This document shows positions 25,148-34,984 of a stretch of DNA of 64,000 nucleotides, one piece after another. Both the position numbers and the translations under genes were made by a program. Each line of letters starts with the position of its first letter. Position 1 is the stretch's first letter. Under the pieces are notes generated by a model, which was given only the letters and a program-made list of their open reading frames with translations, did no database searches and was not told where the DNA came from. Source of the DNA: Streptomyces tibetensis (GTDB lineage Bacteria > Actinomycetota > Actinomycetes > Streptomycetales > Streptomycetaceae); contig NZ_SZVW01000012.1 of NCBI RefSeq assembly GCF_007655005.1, positions 186,001-250,000 on the forward strand. The letters run 5' to 3'.

Positions 25148-25723
25148 TCAGCTCGCGGACGGCAGTCCGAGCAGGATGCCGGTGTACTTGAGGACGGCCA
25201 GGAACAGGCCGATGACGCCGAGCGCGACTCCCGCCCAGGCCACGGACTTGATCCAGGGGGCCTGGATCCTGCCCGGCGTGCCGAAGGCGGGCCGGGCCAG
25301 CGTCACGACGCCGACGACGAGCGCGATCAGCGCGAACAGGCCGCCCCACAGGGCGGTGGTCTGCCAGGCGTCGCCGTAGACCGCCTGGATCTGCTGGGCC
25401 ACGCCCGCGTTCTGCGCGGTCTCCAGCTGGCCGACGAGGTTCTGGCGCGCGGAGGCGACGGTGCCGATCCAGCTGCCGGTGAGCGAGACGACGCCCAGCG
25501 CGGCGGAGACCACGGCTGCGGCGCCCTGGCCGACGCCGGAGGGGCTTCCTTCCTTGGCCGGCGCGCCGTCGGCCGCGGAGGAGCTCTCCTCCTCGACCGG
25601 CGCATCGTCTGCCGCGGCCGGGACCTCGGTCTGGGGCACCTCGTCGGACGTGGTGGTGTCCACCGCCTTCTCATCGGTCGTGGCCTTGGTGGCCTCGGTC
25701 TCGTCCACTGCGTTCGTTGCCAT
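25148..25723 (-). CDS. Membrane protein with acidic N-terminal region, 191 aa
   Basis: The first 80 residues are rich in Glu, Ala, Thr and Asp (MATNAVDETEATKATTDEKA and onward) and look disordered. Three hydrophobic segments follow: GAAAVVSAALGVVSLTGSWI, TTALWGGLFALIALVVGVVT and SVAWAGVALGVIGLFLAVLK. The topology suggests a cytoplasmic acidic tail attached to a small membrane domain. I do not recognise a family of known function. The ATG at 25723 gives a clean start; longer open frames upstream run through the next gene's region in a non-coding pattern. Confidence 0.8.
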   Translation of the reverse strand: MATNAVDETEATKATTDEKAVDTTTSDEVPQTEVPAAADDAPVEEESSSAADGAPAKEGSPSGVGQGAAAVVSAALGVVSLTGSWIGTVASARQNLVGQLETAQNAGVAQQIQAVYGDAWQTTALWGGLFALIALVVGVVTLARPAFGTPGRIQAPWIKSVAWAGVALGVIGLFLAVLKYTGILLGLPSAS

Positions 25724-25758
25724 GTCTCGCACCGTAGGGTCGCTGTCTGAGAAGTCTC

Positions 25759-26331
25759 TTAATGATCGTTGTGAGCCGCACGCGCGCGTGCGGCGCGCCA
25801 CTCGGGCGCCAGCACGGACCAGACTTCGAGATCGTGCCGTACGCCACCATAGGGGTGGGCCTCGCGTCGCACACCGTCGCGGGTCATCCCGAGTCGGCGC
25901 GCCACGTTCAGGCTGGGCTGATTGAGTGACGCGGCGACCCACTCGACGCGGTGGATGCCGCGCTCTTCGACCGCCCAGTCGATGAGGACCCGCATCGCGC
26001 GCGTGACCAGGCCCCGGCCCGTGACGGCCGGCTCCAGCCAGCAGCCGACCTCGCAGTTGCCGCTCGCGGCGTCGAAGTTCAGGAACAGCACGCCGCCCAC
26101 GAGCTTGCCGTTCAGCCACAGTCCGTGCAGCGAGCGGGTGTCGGCGGCGCGCATGTCGGCGTACCGCTGGAGCATGGCCCGCGCGGACTCCACGTCCGTC
26201 TCCTGCGACCCGAAGTTGATGAACCGCCCGATGAACTCCCGGCCCCGCTCCAGGTGCGCGAAGAACTCCTCGGCGTGCCAGGGCTCCAAGGGCTTCAGCT
26301 CGGCGTCGTCACCCAGGGATATCGCGTACAT
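25759..26331 (-). CDS. RimJ/RimL-type GNAT N-acetyltransferase
   Basis: The protein is 190 aa. The GNAT fold is shown by GGVLFLNFDAASGNCEVGCW, the acetyl-CoA loop LEPAVTGRGLVTRAMRVLID, and EWVAASLNQPSLNVARRLG with the conserved Asn and Ser. Such enzymes acetylate protein N-termini (RimJ/L) or small amines; the acceptor is unknown. The start overlaps the end of the MMPL gene by 23 bases, with AGGAGGAG before the ATG, so translation is probably coupled to the exporter. Confidence 0.88.
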   Translation of the reverse strand: MYAISLGDDAELKPLEPWHAEEFFAHLERGREFIGRFINFGSQETDVESARAMLQRYADMRAADTRSLHGLWLNGKLVGGVLFLNFDAASGNCEVGCWLEPAVTGRGLVTRAMRVLIDWAVEERGIHRVEWVAASLNQPSLNVARRLGMTRDGVRREAHPYGGVRHDLEVWSVLAPEWRAARARAAHNDH

Positions 26332-28555
26332 CCCGCTGCCGCTCCTCCTCCGCCAGGACGTCCGCCACCTCGGCGTCCGTCGCGGCGGCCAGCCTCTCAT
26401 GGGCGGCGCGGCTCTCCGGCGGTTCGATGCTGATGCGCGGCATGCGCTTGTCCAGCCAGCGGGGCAGCCACCAGTTGGCCCCGCCCAGCAGGTGCATCAG
26501 GGCCGGAACGAGGAGCGTGCGCAGGACGAAGGCGTCCAGGGCGACGGCGGCGGCCAGGGCGATGCCGAACATGGCGATCACCCGGTCGCCGCTGAGCACG
26601 AAGGCGAGGAAGACGGAGATCATGATGACGGCCGCCGAGTTGATCACCCGGCTGGTCTCGGCGAGGCCGACGCGCACCGCCCGCCGGTTGTCACCGGTCT
26701 CCAGCCACTCCTCGTACATCCGGCTGACCAGGAAGACCTGGTAGTCCATGGAGAGGCCGAAGAGCACCGACACCATGATCACGGGCAGGAAGGGTTCGAT
26801 GGGGCCGGCGCTGCCGAGGCCGAGCAGTTCGCTGCCCCAGCCCCACTGGAAGATCGCGACCACCACCCCGAAGGCGGAGGCCACGGCGGCGACGTTCATC
26901 GCGGCGGCCTTCAGCGGTATGCCGATGGACCGGAAGGCCAGCAGGAGCAGCAGGCAGCCCAGGCCGATGACTACCCCGACGAACACCGGCAGCTTGGAGA
27001 CGATGACGTCGGCGAAGTCGTCGTAGCCGGCCGTCATGCCGCCCACCTGGACATCGAGCGAGGTGCCCGACTCGGCGCGCGGCAGCACCTCGTCGCGCAG
27101 CCGGTCGACGAGGTCGCTGGTCCGCTGCGACTGCGGGGAGGACTCAGGTACGACGGTGAGGTACGCGGTGTGGCCGCCGGAGTCGAACGTCACCGGGGTC
27201 ACCGAGGCGACGCCGTCGGTGGCGCGGAGGGTGCCGTCGAGGTTGTCCAGGGCGAGCTTGTCGTCGGCTCCGTCGACCTTGGTGACGAGGGTGAGCGGGC
27301 CGTTCACGCCCGGGCCGAAGCCCTCGGCGAGCAGGTCGTAGGCCTGGCGGGTGGTGGCCGTCTTCGGATCGTTGCCCTGGTCGGAGGTGCCCAGGTGCAG
27401 GGAGAAGGTGGGCAGCGCGAGAACGGCCATGACGACCAGGGCGACCGCGCCGAGCACCTTGGGGTGGCGTTCCACGAAGGCCGACCAGCGGGCCGCGAAG
27501 CCGGTGGGCACCTCGGGTTCGGGGCCGTGCTCGGCGAGGCGGCGGCGCTCACGGCGGCTGAGGGCGCGCATGCCTATGAAGGAGAGCAGGGCCGGCAGCA
27601 GGGTCACGGAGGCGGCGACGGTGAGGATCACGGTGAGGCTCGCCGCTATGGCGACGCCGTTGAGGAAGCTCAGCCGCAGGATCAGCATGCCCAGCAGGGC
27701 GATGCAAACGGTGGCACCCGCGAAGACGACCGCCCGTCCCGTGGTCGCGACGGCGTTCGTGGCGGCCTCGGTGACGGACAGCCCGCGTTTCAGCCCGCGC
27801 CGGTGCCGGGTGACGATGAACAGCGCGTAGTCGATGCCGACGCCGAGCCCGATGAGCATGCCCAGCATGGGGGCGAAGTCGGCGACGGTCATGGCGTGCC
27901 CGAGCAGCACGATGCCGGCGTAGGCGGTGCCGACGCCGACCAGCGCGGTGGCGATGGGCAGCAGGGACGCGGCGAGTGAGCCGAAGGCGAGGAACAGCAC
28001 CACCGCGGCGACGATCACGCCGACGATCTCGGCGACGTGCCCGCCGGACGACTCGGTGAGCGCGACGGCGCTGCCGCCCAGCTCCACCTGGAGCCCGTCG
28101 GTCTCGGCGCTCTTCGCGGTGTCGACGACGGCCTGTGCCTCACCCTTGGCGATGTCCTCGGCCTGGTCGTCGAAGGTGACCGAGGCGTACGCCGTGCGGC
28201 CGTCCTCGCTGATGCGGCCCGTGCCCGGCCCGTCGTAGGGGCTGGTGACCGAGGCCACGCCGGGGAGGTTCTCGATCCGGTCCAGGGTGCGGGTCATCGT
28301 CTGCTCGACGTCGGCGGCACGGACGCTGCCGGACGTGGTGTGCCAGACGACGGTGTCGCTGTCACCGCCGAGCCGCGGGAAGCCCTCGTGCAGCAGCTCG
28401 GTGGCGCGGCCCGACTCGGTACCGGGGACCTGGTAGTCGTTGGAGTACGTGGTGCCGGCGACGGCGGCGCCCGCGGCGACCCCCGCGAACGCGAGGAGCC
28501 ACAGCAGGACGCTGAGCAGACGGCGCTGGACGCACCAGCGGGCGAGGGCTGCCAC
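26309..28555 (-). CDS. MMPL-family RND membrane transporter
   Basis: The protein is 748 aa with the two-fold MMPL layout: an N-terminal TM, a periplasm-side domain, a first TM bundle with VGIDYALFIVTRHRRGLKRG (about residues 236-255), then a second domain and bundle with GLSMDYQVFLVSRMYEEWLE. The charged residues within the first GIDYALF- and second MDYQVF-type TMs are those used for proton coupling. It probably exports lipids or hydrophobic drugs. GTG start with GGGAGC upstream. The GNAT gene overlaps its end. An inverted repeat upstream (28662-28687) may be its operator. Confidence 0.92.
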   Translation of the reverse strand: MAALARWCVQRRLLSVLLWLLAFAGVAAGAAVAGTTYSNDYQVPGTESGRATELLHEGFPRLGGDSDTVVWHTTSGSVRAADVEQTMTRTLDRIENLPGVASVTSPYDGPGTGRISEDGRTAYASVTFDDQAEDIAKGEAQAVVDTAKSAETDGLQVELGGSAVALTESSGGHVAEIVGVIVAAVVLFLAFGSLAASLLPIATALVGVGTAYAGIVLLGHAMTVADFAPMLGMLIGLGVGIDYALFIVTRHRRGLKRGLSVTEAATNAVATTGRAVVFAGATVCIALLGMLILRLSFLNGVAIAASLTVILTVAASVTLLPALLSFIGMRALSRRERRRLAEHGPEPEVPTGFAARWSAFVERHPKVLGAVALVVMAVLALPTFSLHLGTSDQGNDPKTATTRQAYDLLAEGFGPGVNGPLTLVTKVDGADDKLALDNLDGTLRATDGVASVTPVTFDSGGHTAYLTVVPESSPQSQRTSDLVDRLRDEVLPRAESGTSLDVQVGGMTAGYDDFADVIVSKLPVFVGVVIGLGCLLLLLAFRSIGIPLKAAAMNVAAVASAFGVVVAIFQWGWGSELLGLGSAGPIEPFLPVIMVSVLFGLSMDYQVFLVSRMYEEWLETGDNRRAVRVGLAETSRVINSAAVIMISVFLAFVLSGDRVIAMFGIALAAAVALDAFVLRTLLVPALMHLLGGANWWLPRWLDKRMPRISIEPPESRAAHERLAAATDAEVADVLAEEERQRDVRDIPG

Positions 28556-28661
28556 GAAACGTGCTCCCGGAGTTGCCTTGTGTGGATCTTTGACCGGGAA
28601 CAGTCGTACCTGAACTGAACGGCCAGCAAAGAACGCATGAGCAATGCGCTGCCACTCTTAC

Positions 28662-28687
28662 AAACCGACGAGATCATTTGTCGGTTT
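28662..28687. promoter_or_regulatory. Inverted repeat upstream of the MMPL gene
   Basis: AAACCGAC (28662-28669) and GTCGGTTT (28680-28687) form a perfect 8-bp inverted repeat with a 10-base spacer, 107 bases before the MMPL start. It resembles TetR-type operators. No TetR gene is adjacent, so the repressor would act from elsewhere. It might also be a weak terminator for the next minus-strand gene, but there is no U-tract. Confidence 0.45.
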
Positions 28688-28713
28688 CGTGGGGTTATTC
28701 ACAGCGGCCGGTC

Positions 28714-29055
28714 TCAGTCGAACTGATCCCCCAGCGCCATCACCATCACGCCCGCGATCAGCAGCCACAGGGCGCGCCGGGTGCGGCCGCGGGAGCCCAG
28801 CACGGCGGCGGCAGCGCATACGGCGGCCCCGCCGGCGTAGGCGGCCGGGACGAGTGCCGGAGCGGAGCGGATGAGGCGGAGCAGCGCCGCGGCGAGACCG
28901 GCCAGGGTCAGCGCGGCGCCGGTGCCCGTCGCCGTCCAGCGGGCCCGGCGCGCGTCCGCCTCGGTCTCTGCCGGGTCGTCGGTCCCGTCCCGCCCGGCGT
29001 CCGCCTCCGAGTCCGCTGTCTCCGGATCGGTCTCGGAATCAGGACGTCCACTCAT
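28714..29055 (-). CDS. Small membrane protein, 113 aa
   Basis: An acidic N-terminus (MSGRPDSETDPETADSEADA) is followed by about three hydrophobic segments: ATGTGAALTLAGLAAALLRL, ALVPAAYAGGAAVCAAAAVL and ALWLLIAGVMVMALG. It has the look of a small Streptomyces integral membrane protein with no assigned function. The ATG at 29055 gives the most natural start; the frame is open further upstream but that part is Arg/Pro-rich. It is divergent from the methyltransferase gene. Confidence 0.7.
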   Translation of the reverse strand: MSGRPDSETDPETADSEADAGRDGTDDPAETEADARRARWTATGTGAALTLAGLAAALLRLIRSAPALVPAAYAGGAAVCAAAAVLGSRGRTRRALWLLIAGVMVMALGDQFD

Positions 29056-29248
29056 GGCCGAGACGGTAGCGCGCCGTGTGGGGAAAACCGGGTGCGGGGC
29101 CGCCGGGCCGCCTGTTAGCGTCCGTCGGTCCCGAGGAAACGCCCGCGGCCTCTCGCCGCCCGGCCGAAGCAGGTGCATTGTTTGACGGTCCGACCGAGCT
29201 CCTCCGCATCCCTTTTCTTCCTCAAGGACTCAAGGAGCCCGTTCACCG

Positions 29249-30058
29249 ATGTCGGACATCACTTCCCGGCCCTCGAACGACCCCCTCGCTGATCGTGTGA
29301 GCCACCCCGGCTACCCCCGCAGCAACGGCTACGACGCCCGCTGGACCATCGACAACCAGATGGGCCCGCACGCGCTGTGGCTGCTGGAGTGGCTGGCCCC
29401 CGCCCTGGGGCTCGACACCCTGAGCCCCGGCTCCCGCGTGCTCGACCTGGGCTGCGGCCGCGCCATGACGTCGATCTTCCTCGCCAGGGAGTACGGCGCC
29501 CAGGTCGTCGCCGCCGATCTGTGGATCAAGCCCGACGAGAACGCCGGGCGCATCGCCGAGGCGGGCGTCGCCGACCGCGTCCTGCCCGTGTTCGCCGAGG
29601 CGCACGACCTGCCGTTCGGCGAGGGCACCTTCGACGCGATCGTGAGCATCGACGCGTACCAGTACTTCGGCACGAACGACCTCTACCTGCCCACTCTGAC
29701 CCGGCTGCTGAAGCCGGGCGGGCGGATCGGAGTCGTGATGCCGGCGCTGCGGGAGGAGCCGGAGGGCGACGAGCCGCCGGCGCACCTGAAGAAGTACTGG
29801 GAGAAGGATCCCGGCTTCTGGGCGTTCCACTCCCCCGCCTGGTGGCGGCGGCTGTGGGCCCGCAGCGGGGCCGTCGAGGTCGAGACGGCCGACTGGCTCG
29901 ACGACGGGTGGCGCGACTGGCTGCTGTGGAGCGAGGTGTGCGCCGAGGAGAGCACCAGCGAGTTCATGGCCGACATGGCCCGCTGGTCGGTCGAGCTGAT
30001 GCACGCCGACGTGGAGCACGTCCTGGGCTTCACCCGGGTCGTCGGCCGCCGCTTGTAG
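29249..30058 (+). CDS. Class I SAM-dependent methyltransferase
   Basis: The protein is 269 aa. Motif I for S-adenosylmethionine binding is VLDLGCGRAMTSIFLA (about residues 64-79). The Asp-containing motif AADLWIKPDENAGRIAE and FDAIVSIDAYQYFGTNDLYL follow in the expected order, and LKPGGRIGVVMPAL forms the later strand. The acceptor substrate is not evident. AAGGAG lies 11 bases before the ATG. A bidirectional hairpin downstream separates it from convergent gatB. Confidence 0.9.
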   Translation: MSDITSRPSNDPLADRVSHPGYPRSNGYDARWTIDNQMGPHALWLLEWLAPALGLDTLSPGSRVLDLGCGRAMTSIFLAREYGAQVVAADLWIKPDENAGRIAEAGVADRVLPVFAEAHDLPFGEGTFDAIVSIDAYQYFGTNDLYLPTLTRLLKPGGRIGVVMPALREEPEGDEPPAHLKKYWEKDPGFWAFHSPAWWRRLWARSGAVEVETADWLDDGWRDWLLWSEVCAEESTSEFMADMARWSVELMHADVEHVLGFTRVVGRRL

Positions 30059-30065
30059 ACGCCTG

Positions 30066-30099
30066 AGGGGGGATGCACCGGACTCGATGCATCCCCCCT
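30066..30099. terminator. Bidirectional terminator between the methyltransferase gene and gatB
   Basis: A 12-bp perfect inverted repeat (AGGGGGGATGCA at 30066-30077 and its complement at 30088-30099) with a 10-base loop lies in the 61-base gap between two convergent genes. It probably ends both transcripts. Confidence 0.8.
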
Positions 30100-30119
30100 G
30101 GGGTTCACACGTGTGGTGC

Positions 30120-31634
30120 TCAGCCCTCGCTGACGCCCAGCTTCTGGAGGATCAGTTCCTTCACCCGGGCCGCGTCGGCCTGGCCGCGCGTGGCCTTCAT
30201 GACCGCGCCGACCAGGGCGCCGGCCGCGGCCACCTTGCCGCCACGGATCTTGTCCGCGACGCCCGGGTTGCCGGCGATGGCCTCCTCGACGGCGGTGGTC
30301 AGGGCGCCCTCGTCGGAGACCACCTTCAGACCGCGCTGGTCGACGACCTCGTCCGGGGTGCCCTCGCCCGCGAGGACGCCCTCGATGACCTGCCGGGCCA
30401 GCTTGTCGTTCAGGTCGCCCTTCGCGACGAGCTCGGTGACCCGGGCGACCTGCGCCGGCGTGATCGCCAGCTCGTCGAGCGCCTTGCCCGACTCGTTGGC
30501 GCTGCGGGCCAGCTCGCCCATCCACCACTTGCGGGCGGAGGCTGCGTCGGCCCCGGCCTCGATCGTGGCGACGATCGGCTCCAGCGCACCGGCGTTGAGG
30601 ATCGCCTGCATGTCGGTGGCCGTGACGCCCCACTCCTCGCGGAGCCGGTTGCGGCGGACCAGCGGCAGCTCGGGCAGCCCGGCCCGGATCTCCTCGACCC
30701 ACTCGCGGGACGGGGCGACCGGGACGAGGTCGGGCTCCGGGAAGTACCGGTAGTCCTCGGCCTCCTCCTTCACACGGCCCGAGGTCGTCGACCCCGTGTC
30801 CTCGTGGAAGTGCCGGGTCTCCTGGATGATCGTGCCGCCGGAGGACAGCACGGCCGCGTGCCGCTGGATCTCGAAGCGGGCCGCGCGCTCCACGGACCGG
30901 AGCGAGTTGACGTTCTTCGTCTCGGAACGCGTGCCGAACTTCTCCCGGCCGTGTGGGCGCAGCGACAGGTTCACGTCGCAGCGCATCTGGCCCATCTCCA
31001 TCCGGGCCTCGGAGACGCCGAGCGCCTTGATGAGCTCGCGCAGCTCACGGACGTAGGCCCGCGCGACCTCGGGGGCACGCTCGCCCGCGCCCTCGATCGG
31101 CTTGGTGACGATCTCGATGAGCGGGATGCCGGCGCGGTTGTAGTCCAGCAGCGAGTGCGAGGCGCCGTGGATGCGGCCGGTGGCACCGCCGACGTGCGTC
31201 GACTTGCCGGTGTCCTCCTCCATGTGGGCGCGCTCGATCTCCACACGGAAGGTCTCGCCGTCCTCCAGCTGCACGTCGAGGTAGCCGTTGAAGGCGATCG
31301 GCTCGTCGTACTGGGAGGTCTGGAAGTTCTTCGGCATGTCCGGATAGAAGTAGTTCTTCCGGGCGAAGCGGCACCACTCGGCGATCTCGCAGTTGAGCGC
31401 GAGGCCGATCTTGATCGCGGACTCGACGCCGGTCGCGTTGACGACCGGGAGCGCGCCGGGCAGGCCGAGGCAGACCGGGCAGGTCTGCGTGTTGGCGTCC
31501 TGTCCGAGGGCGGTCGAACAGCCGCAGAACATCTTGGTCTTGGTGCCGAGTTCGACATGGACCTCAAGGCCCATGACGGGGTCGTACGACGCGAGTGCGT
31601 CCTCGTACGACACCAGGTCGGTCGTGGTGGTCAC
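30120..31634 (-). CDS. gatB: Asp-tRNA(Asn)/Glu-tRNA(Gln) amidotransferase subunit B
   Basis: The protein is 504 aa, normal for GatB. This subunit recognises the misacylated tRNA and phosphorylates the side-chain carboxylate before amidation with ammonia from GatA. The start of the catalytic cradle is YDPVMGLEVHVELGTKTKMF, with the zinc Cys pairs in FCGCSTALGQ and CPVCLGLPGALP. The YqeY-like tail domain fills the last 150 residues. GTG start with GAGGGAAG upstream. It is the last gene of gatC-gatA-(79-aa gene)-gatB. Confidence 0.97.
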   Translation of the reverse strand: MTTTTDLVSYEDALASYDPVMGLEVHVELGTKTKMFCGCSTALGQDANTQTCPVCLGLPGALPVVNATGVESAIKIGLALNCEIAEWCRFARKNYFYPDMPKNFQTSQYDEPIAFNGYLDVQLEDGETFRVEIERAHMEEDTGKSTHVGGATGRIHGASHSLLDYNRAGIPLIEIVTKPIEGAGERAPEVARAYVRELRELIKALGVSEARMEMGQMRCDVNLSLRPHGREKFGTRSETKNVNSLRSVERAARFEIQRHAAVLSSGGTIIQETRHFHEDTGSTTSGRVKEEAEDYRYFPEPDLVPVAPSREWVEEIRAGLPELPLVRRNRLREEWGVTATDMQAILNAGALEPIVATIEAGADAASARKWWMGELARSANESGKALDELAITPAQVARVTELVAKGDLNDKLARQVIEGVLAGEGTPDEVVDQRGLKVVSDEGALTTAVEEAIAGNPGVADKIRGGKVAAAGALVGAVMKATRGQADAARVKELILQKLGVSEG

Positions 31635-31650
31635 GGTGAGTACTTCCCTC

Positions 31651-31886
31651 TCAGCCCAGCAGGACGTCGTCGTCGCCCAGCCGCTTCAGCTCGCGGTAGA
31701 GAATGGCCAGGTTGGTGACGACCGCGGCGCCGGTGACGACGGCGTCGAGCAGCCGCAGCGTGTCGTTGTCTCCGCGGGCCTTCTTGATCTGCTTGTAGAC
31801 GCCGACGGCGCCGAACGCCGACGTGGCCATCGACACGTACAGACCGGACTTGGACTTCTTGAAGCCCTTGGCCTTGGACAGTGCGC

Positions 31887-31890
<4 letters not shown>
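31651..31890 (-). CDS. Small protein between gatA and gatB, 79 aa
   Basis: The protein starts VSALSKAKGFKKSKSGLYVS, then has two weakly hydrophobic stretches, about 18-33 and 48-65 (AVVTGAAVVTNLAILYRE), and an acidic end. Its GTG overlaps the gatA stop codon as GTGA, with GGAGG 10 bases upstream, so it is translationally coupled. GatB starts 16 bases past its stop. This places an uncharacterised, possibly membrane-associated protein inside the transamidosome operon. Function unknown. Confidence 0.85.
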
Positions 31891-33380
<1,490 letters not shown>

Positions 33381-33385
33381 GGCTG

Positions 33386-33682
33386 TTAGTCCTCCCCCAG
33401 GATCTGCGGCACCTTGAAACGCTGCTGCTCCTGGGCCGGGGCGCCGGAGAGCGCCTGCTCGGGGGTGAGCGACGGACGGACCTCGTCCACACGCATGACG
33501 TTCGTCAGCGGGAGCGGGTGCGAGGTCGGCGGTACGTCTTGGTCGGCGACCTCACTGACGCGGGCGACCGCGCCGATGATGTCGTCCAGCTGTCCCGCGA
33601 AGTGCTCGAGCTCTTCGGGCTTCAGCTCCAGACGCGCCAGCCGGGCGAGGTGGGCGACCTCCTCGCGCGTGATGCCAGGCAT
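33386..33682 (-). CDS. gatC: Asp-tRNA(Asn)/Glu-tRNA(Gln) amidotransferase subunit C
   Basis: The protein is 98 aa, the usual size. It wraps around GatA and stabilises the GatAB interface. The pattern ITREEVAHLARLARLELKPE at residues 3-22 and the later DVPPTSHPLPLTNVMRVDE are standard for GatC. It is the first gene of the operon, so the promoter should lie in 33683-33786. Confidence 0.96.
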   Translation of the reverse strand: MPGITREEVAHLARLARLELKPEELEHFAGQLDDIIGAVARVSEVADQDVPPTSHPLPLTNVMRVDEVRPSLTPEQALSGAPAQEQQRFKVPQILGED

Positions 33683-33786
33683 GCAGCGATCCTCTGGGGT
33701 GAGTGAATGTGGTGTGGCCCAATCCTATGGGGCGTGGAGCCGTTCCCGTGAAACGGTTTGCCGCCCCGGAGGCTCTCGGGGCCCCC

Positions 33787-34158
33787 TCAGACCGCGAAGA
33801 GCAGTCCGGCACTGATCAGGACGACGACCGCGGTGGCGAAGTGGATCCCGAAGGCCACCGCCTTCGTCCCGCCGTGGCGCAGCACGATCAGCGTGTCGCC
33901 CAGCGGCACGAGGGCCACGGCGAGCATGAACCAGGCCTCGGCCCGGGCCCCCGCGAAGGCGAGCAGCGCCAGACCGACCAGCCCGAGCGTGCCGTCCCGC
34001 AGGCCCTTGACGGACAGGTAGGCGCCGGCGTCGCCACCGGGGTCGGCCCGGACGCCGTACCCGGCGGCCGCGGCGGCGGGCCGGCACAGGAACCGGTAGC
34101 CGAGGAACAGGCAGAACAGGTCGAGCACGACAGCCAGGGCGTACGCGGTGATGGTCAT
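33787..34158 (-). CDS. DUF4267 membrane protein, 123 aa
   Basis: About four hydrophobic segments span MTITAYALAVVLDLFCLFLG, GTLGLVGLALLAFAG, WFMLAVALVPLGDTLIV and HFATAVVVLISAGLLFAV. The central VKGLRDGTLGLVG and the DTLIVLRHGG turn are typical of DUF4267, a family with no proven function. AAGGAG lies four bases before the ATG. It is divergent from a TetR gene, with two similar palindromes between them, so that TetR protein probably represses it. Confidence 0.85.
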   Translation of the reverse strand: MTITAYALAVVLDLFCLFLGYRFLCRPAAAAAGYGVRADPGGDAGAYLSVKGLRDGTLGLVGLALLAFAGARAEAWFMLAVALVPLGDTLIVLRHGGTKAVAFGIHFATAVVVLISAGLLFAV

Positions 34159-34204
34159 GTCTCTCCTTGGATCCAGCACGGCGATGGCCGGGCAGCCGAT
34201 GATT

Positions 34205-34219
34205 TCTAGCAACGCTAGA
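34205..34219. promoter_or_regulatory. Operator palindrome 1 (TCTAGC-AAC-GCTAGA)
   Basis: A perfect inverted repeat with 6-bp arms and a 3-base spacer lies between the DUF4267 gene and the divergent TetR gene. The same core occurs again at 34256-34268. It is probably bound by the adjacent TetR protein. Confidence 0.7.
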
Positions 34220-34255
34220 TACCAGAGCGAAGCTAGCAGAGCATCAGCAAGAACA

Positions 34256-34268
34256 CTAGCGCCGCTAG
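34256..34268. promoter_or_regulatory. Operator palindrome 2 (CTAGC-GCC-GCTAG)
   Basis: A second copy of the CTAGC-N3-GCTAG palindrome ends 10 bases before the TetR start codon. This placement would allow repression of the TetR gene itself. The centres of the two palindromes are 50 bases apart. Confidence 0.7.
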
Positions 34269-34278
34269 GATTTCTTTC

Positions 34279-34866
34279 ATGACGATCCAGACGCGCCGGG
34301 AGCGCGAACGAGCGGAACGCGAGCGGCTGATCGTGACGGCCGCACGGGAACTCGCGGAGGCCGAGGGCTGGGGCGCGGTGACCACGCGTCGGCTCGCCCA
34401 CCGGATCGAGTACAGCCAGCCGGTCCTCTACAGCCACTTCAAGGGCAAGGGCGCGATCATGGCGGCGGTGGCGGTGCAGGGCTGCGCGGATTTCGCCGCC
34501 GAGATGCGGGCGGCGCGCACGGGGGCCGGGAGCGCCCGCGAGACTCTGGCGGCGGTGGGCGGGGCGTACACCACTTTCGCCCGGCGGCACCCCGCGCTCT
34601 ACGACGCGATGTTCACGCTCGCCGTGGACCTGCCGTTCGCCACCCCCGAGGCACCGGCGGCCCTTAGGGAAGCCTTCGGCGAACTGCTGCAGGCCGTCCG
34701 GCCGATCGTGGCCGAGGGCGAGGACACAGGGTTGCTGACGGAGACGTACTGGGCCGGGCTGCACGGACTGGTGACCCTGATGCGCAGCGGACGGCTGCCC
34801 GAGGAGGCACACGAACAACGGCTGGCGCTGCTGATCGGCCACCTCGTGCCGCCCGGCACGAACTGA
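34279..34866 (+). CDS. TetR-family transcriptional regulator
   Basis: The protein is 195 aa. The helix-turn-helix runs over about residues 12-52 (ERLIVTAARELAEAEGWGAV, then TTRRLAHRIEYSQPVLYSHF). A TetR_C_33-like helical domain follows. It is divergent from the DUF4267 membrane gene, and two CTAGC-N3-GCTAG palindromes fill the gap. It therefore probably represses that gene and itself. Ligand unknown. Confidence 0.9.
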   Translation: MTIQTRRERERAERERLIVTAARELAEAEGWGAVTTRRLAHRIEYSQPVLYSHFKGKGAIMAAVAVQGCADFAAEMRAARTGAGSARETLAAVGGAYTTFARRHPALYDAMFTLAVDLPFATPEAPAALREAFGELLQAVRPIVAEGEDTGLLTETYWAGLHGLVTLMRSGRLPEEAHEQRLALLIGHLVPPGTN

Positions 34867-34984
34867 GCACTTGCCCGAGAGGAACCGGGCCGGGCAGGTC
34901 GGCGGCGGTCGTGCTCCCTACCGGCCCGCCGTCCGTGTCGCCCGGCAGTGGCGCGGCCGGCCGAGCGCAACAGCGGGACACGGT

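Noticed and set aside
21463..25191. 1242-codon open frame on the plus strand
   Set aside because: It is the antisense of the LAL regulator gene, whose ATPase and LuxR motifs are unmistakable.
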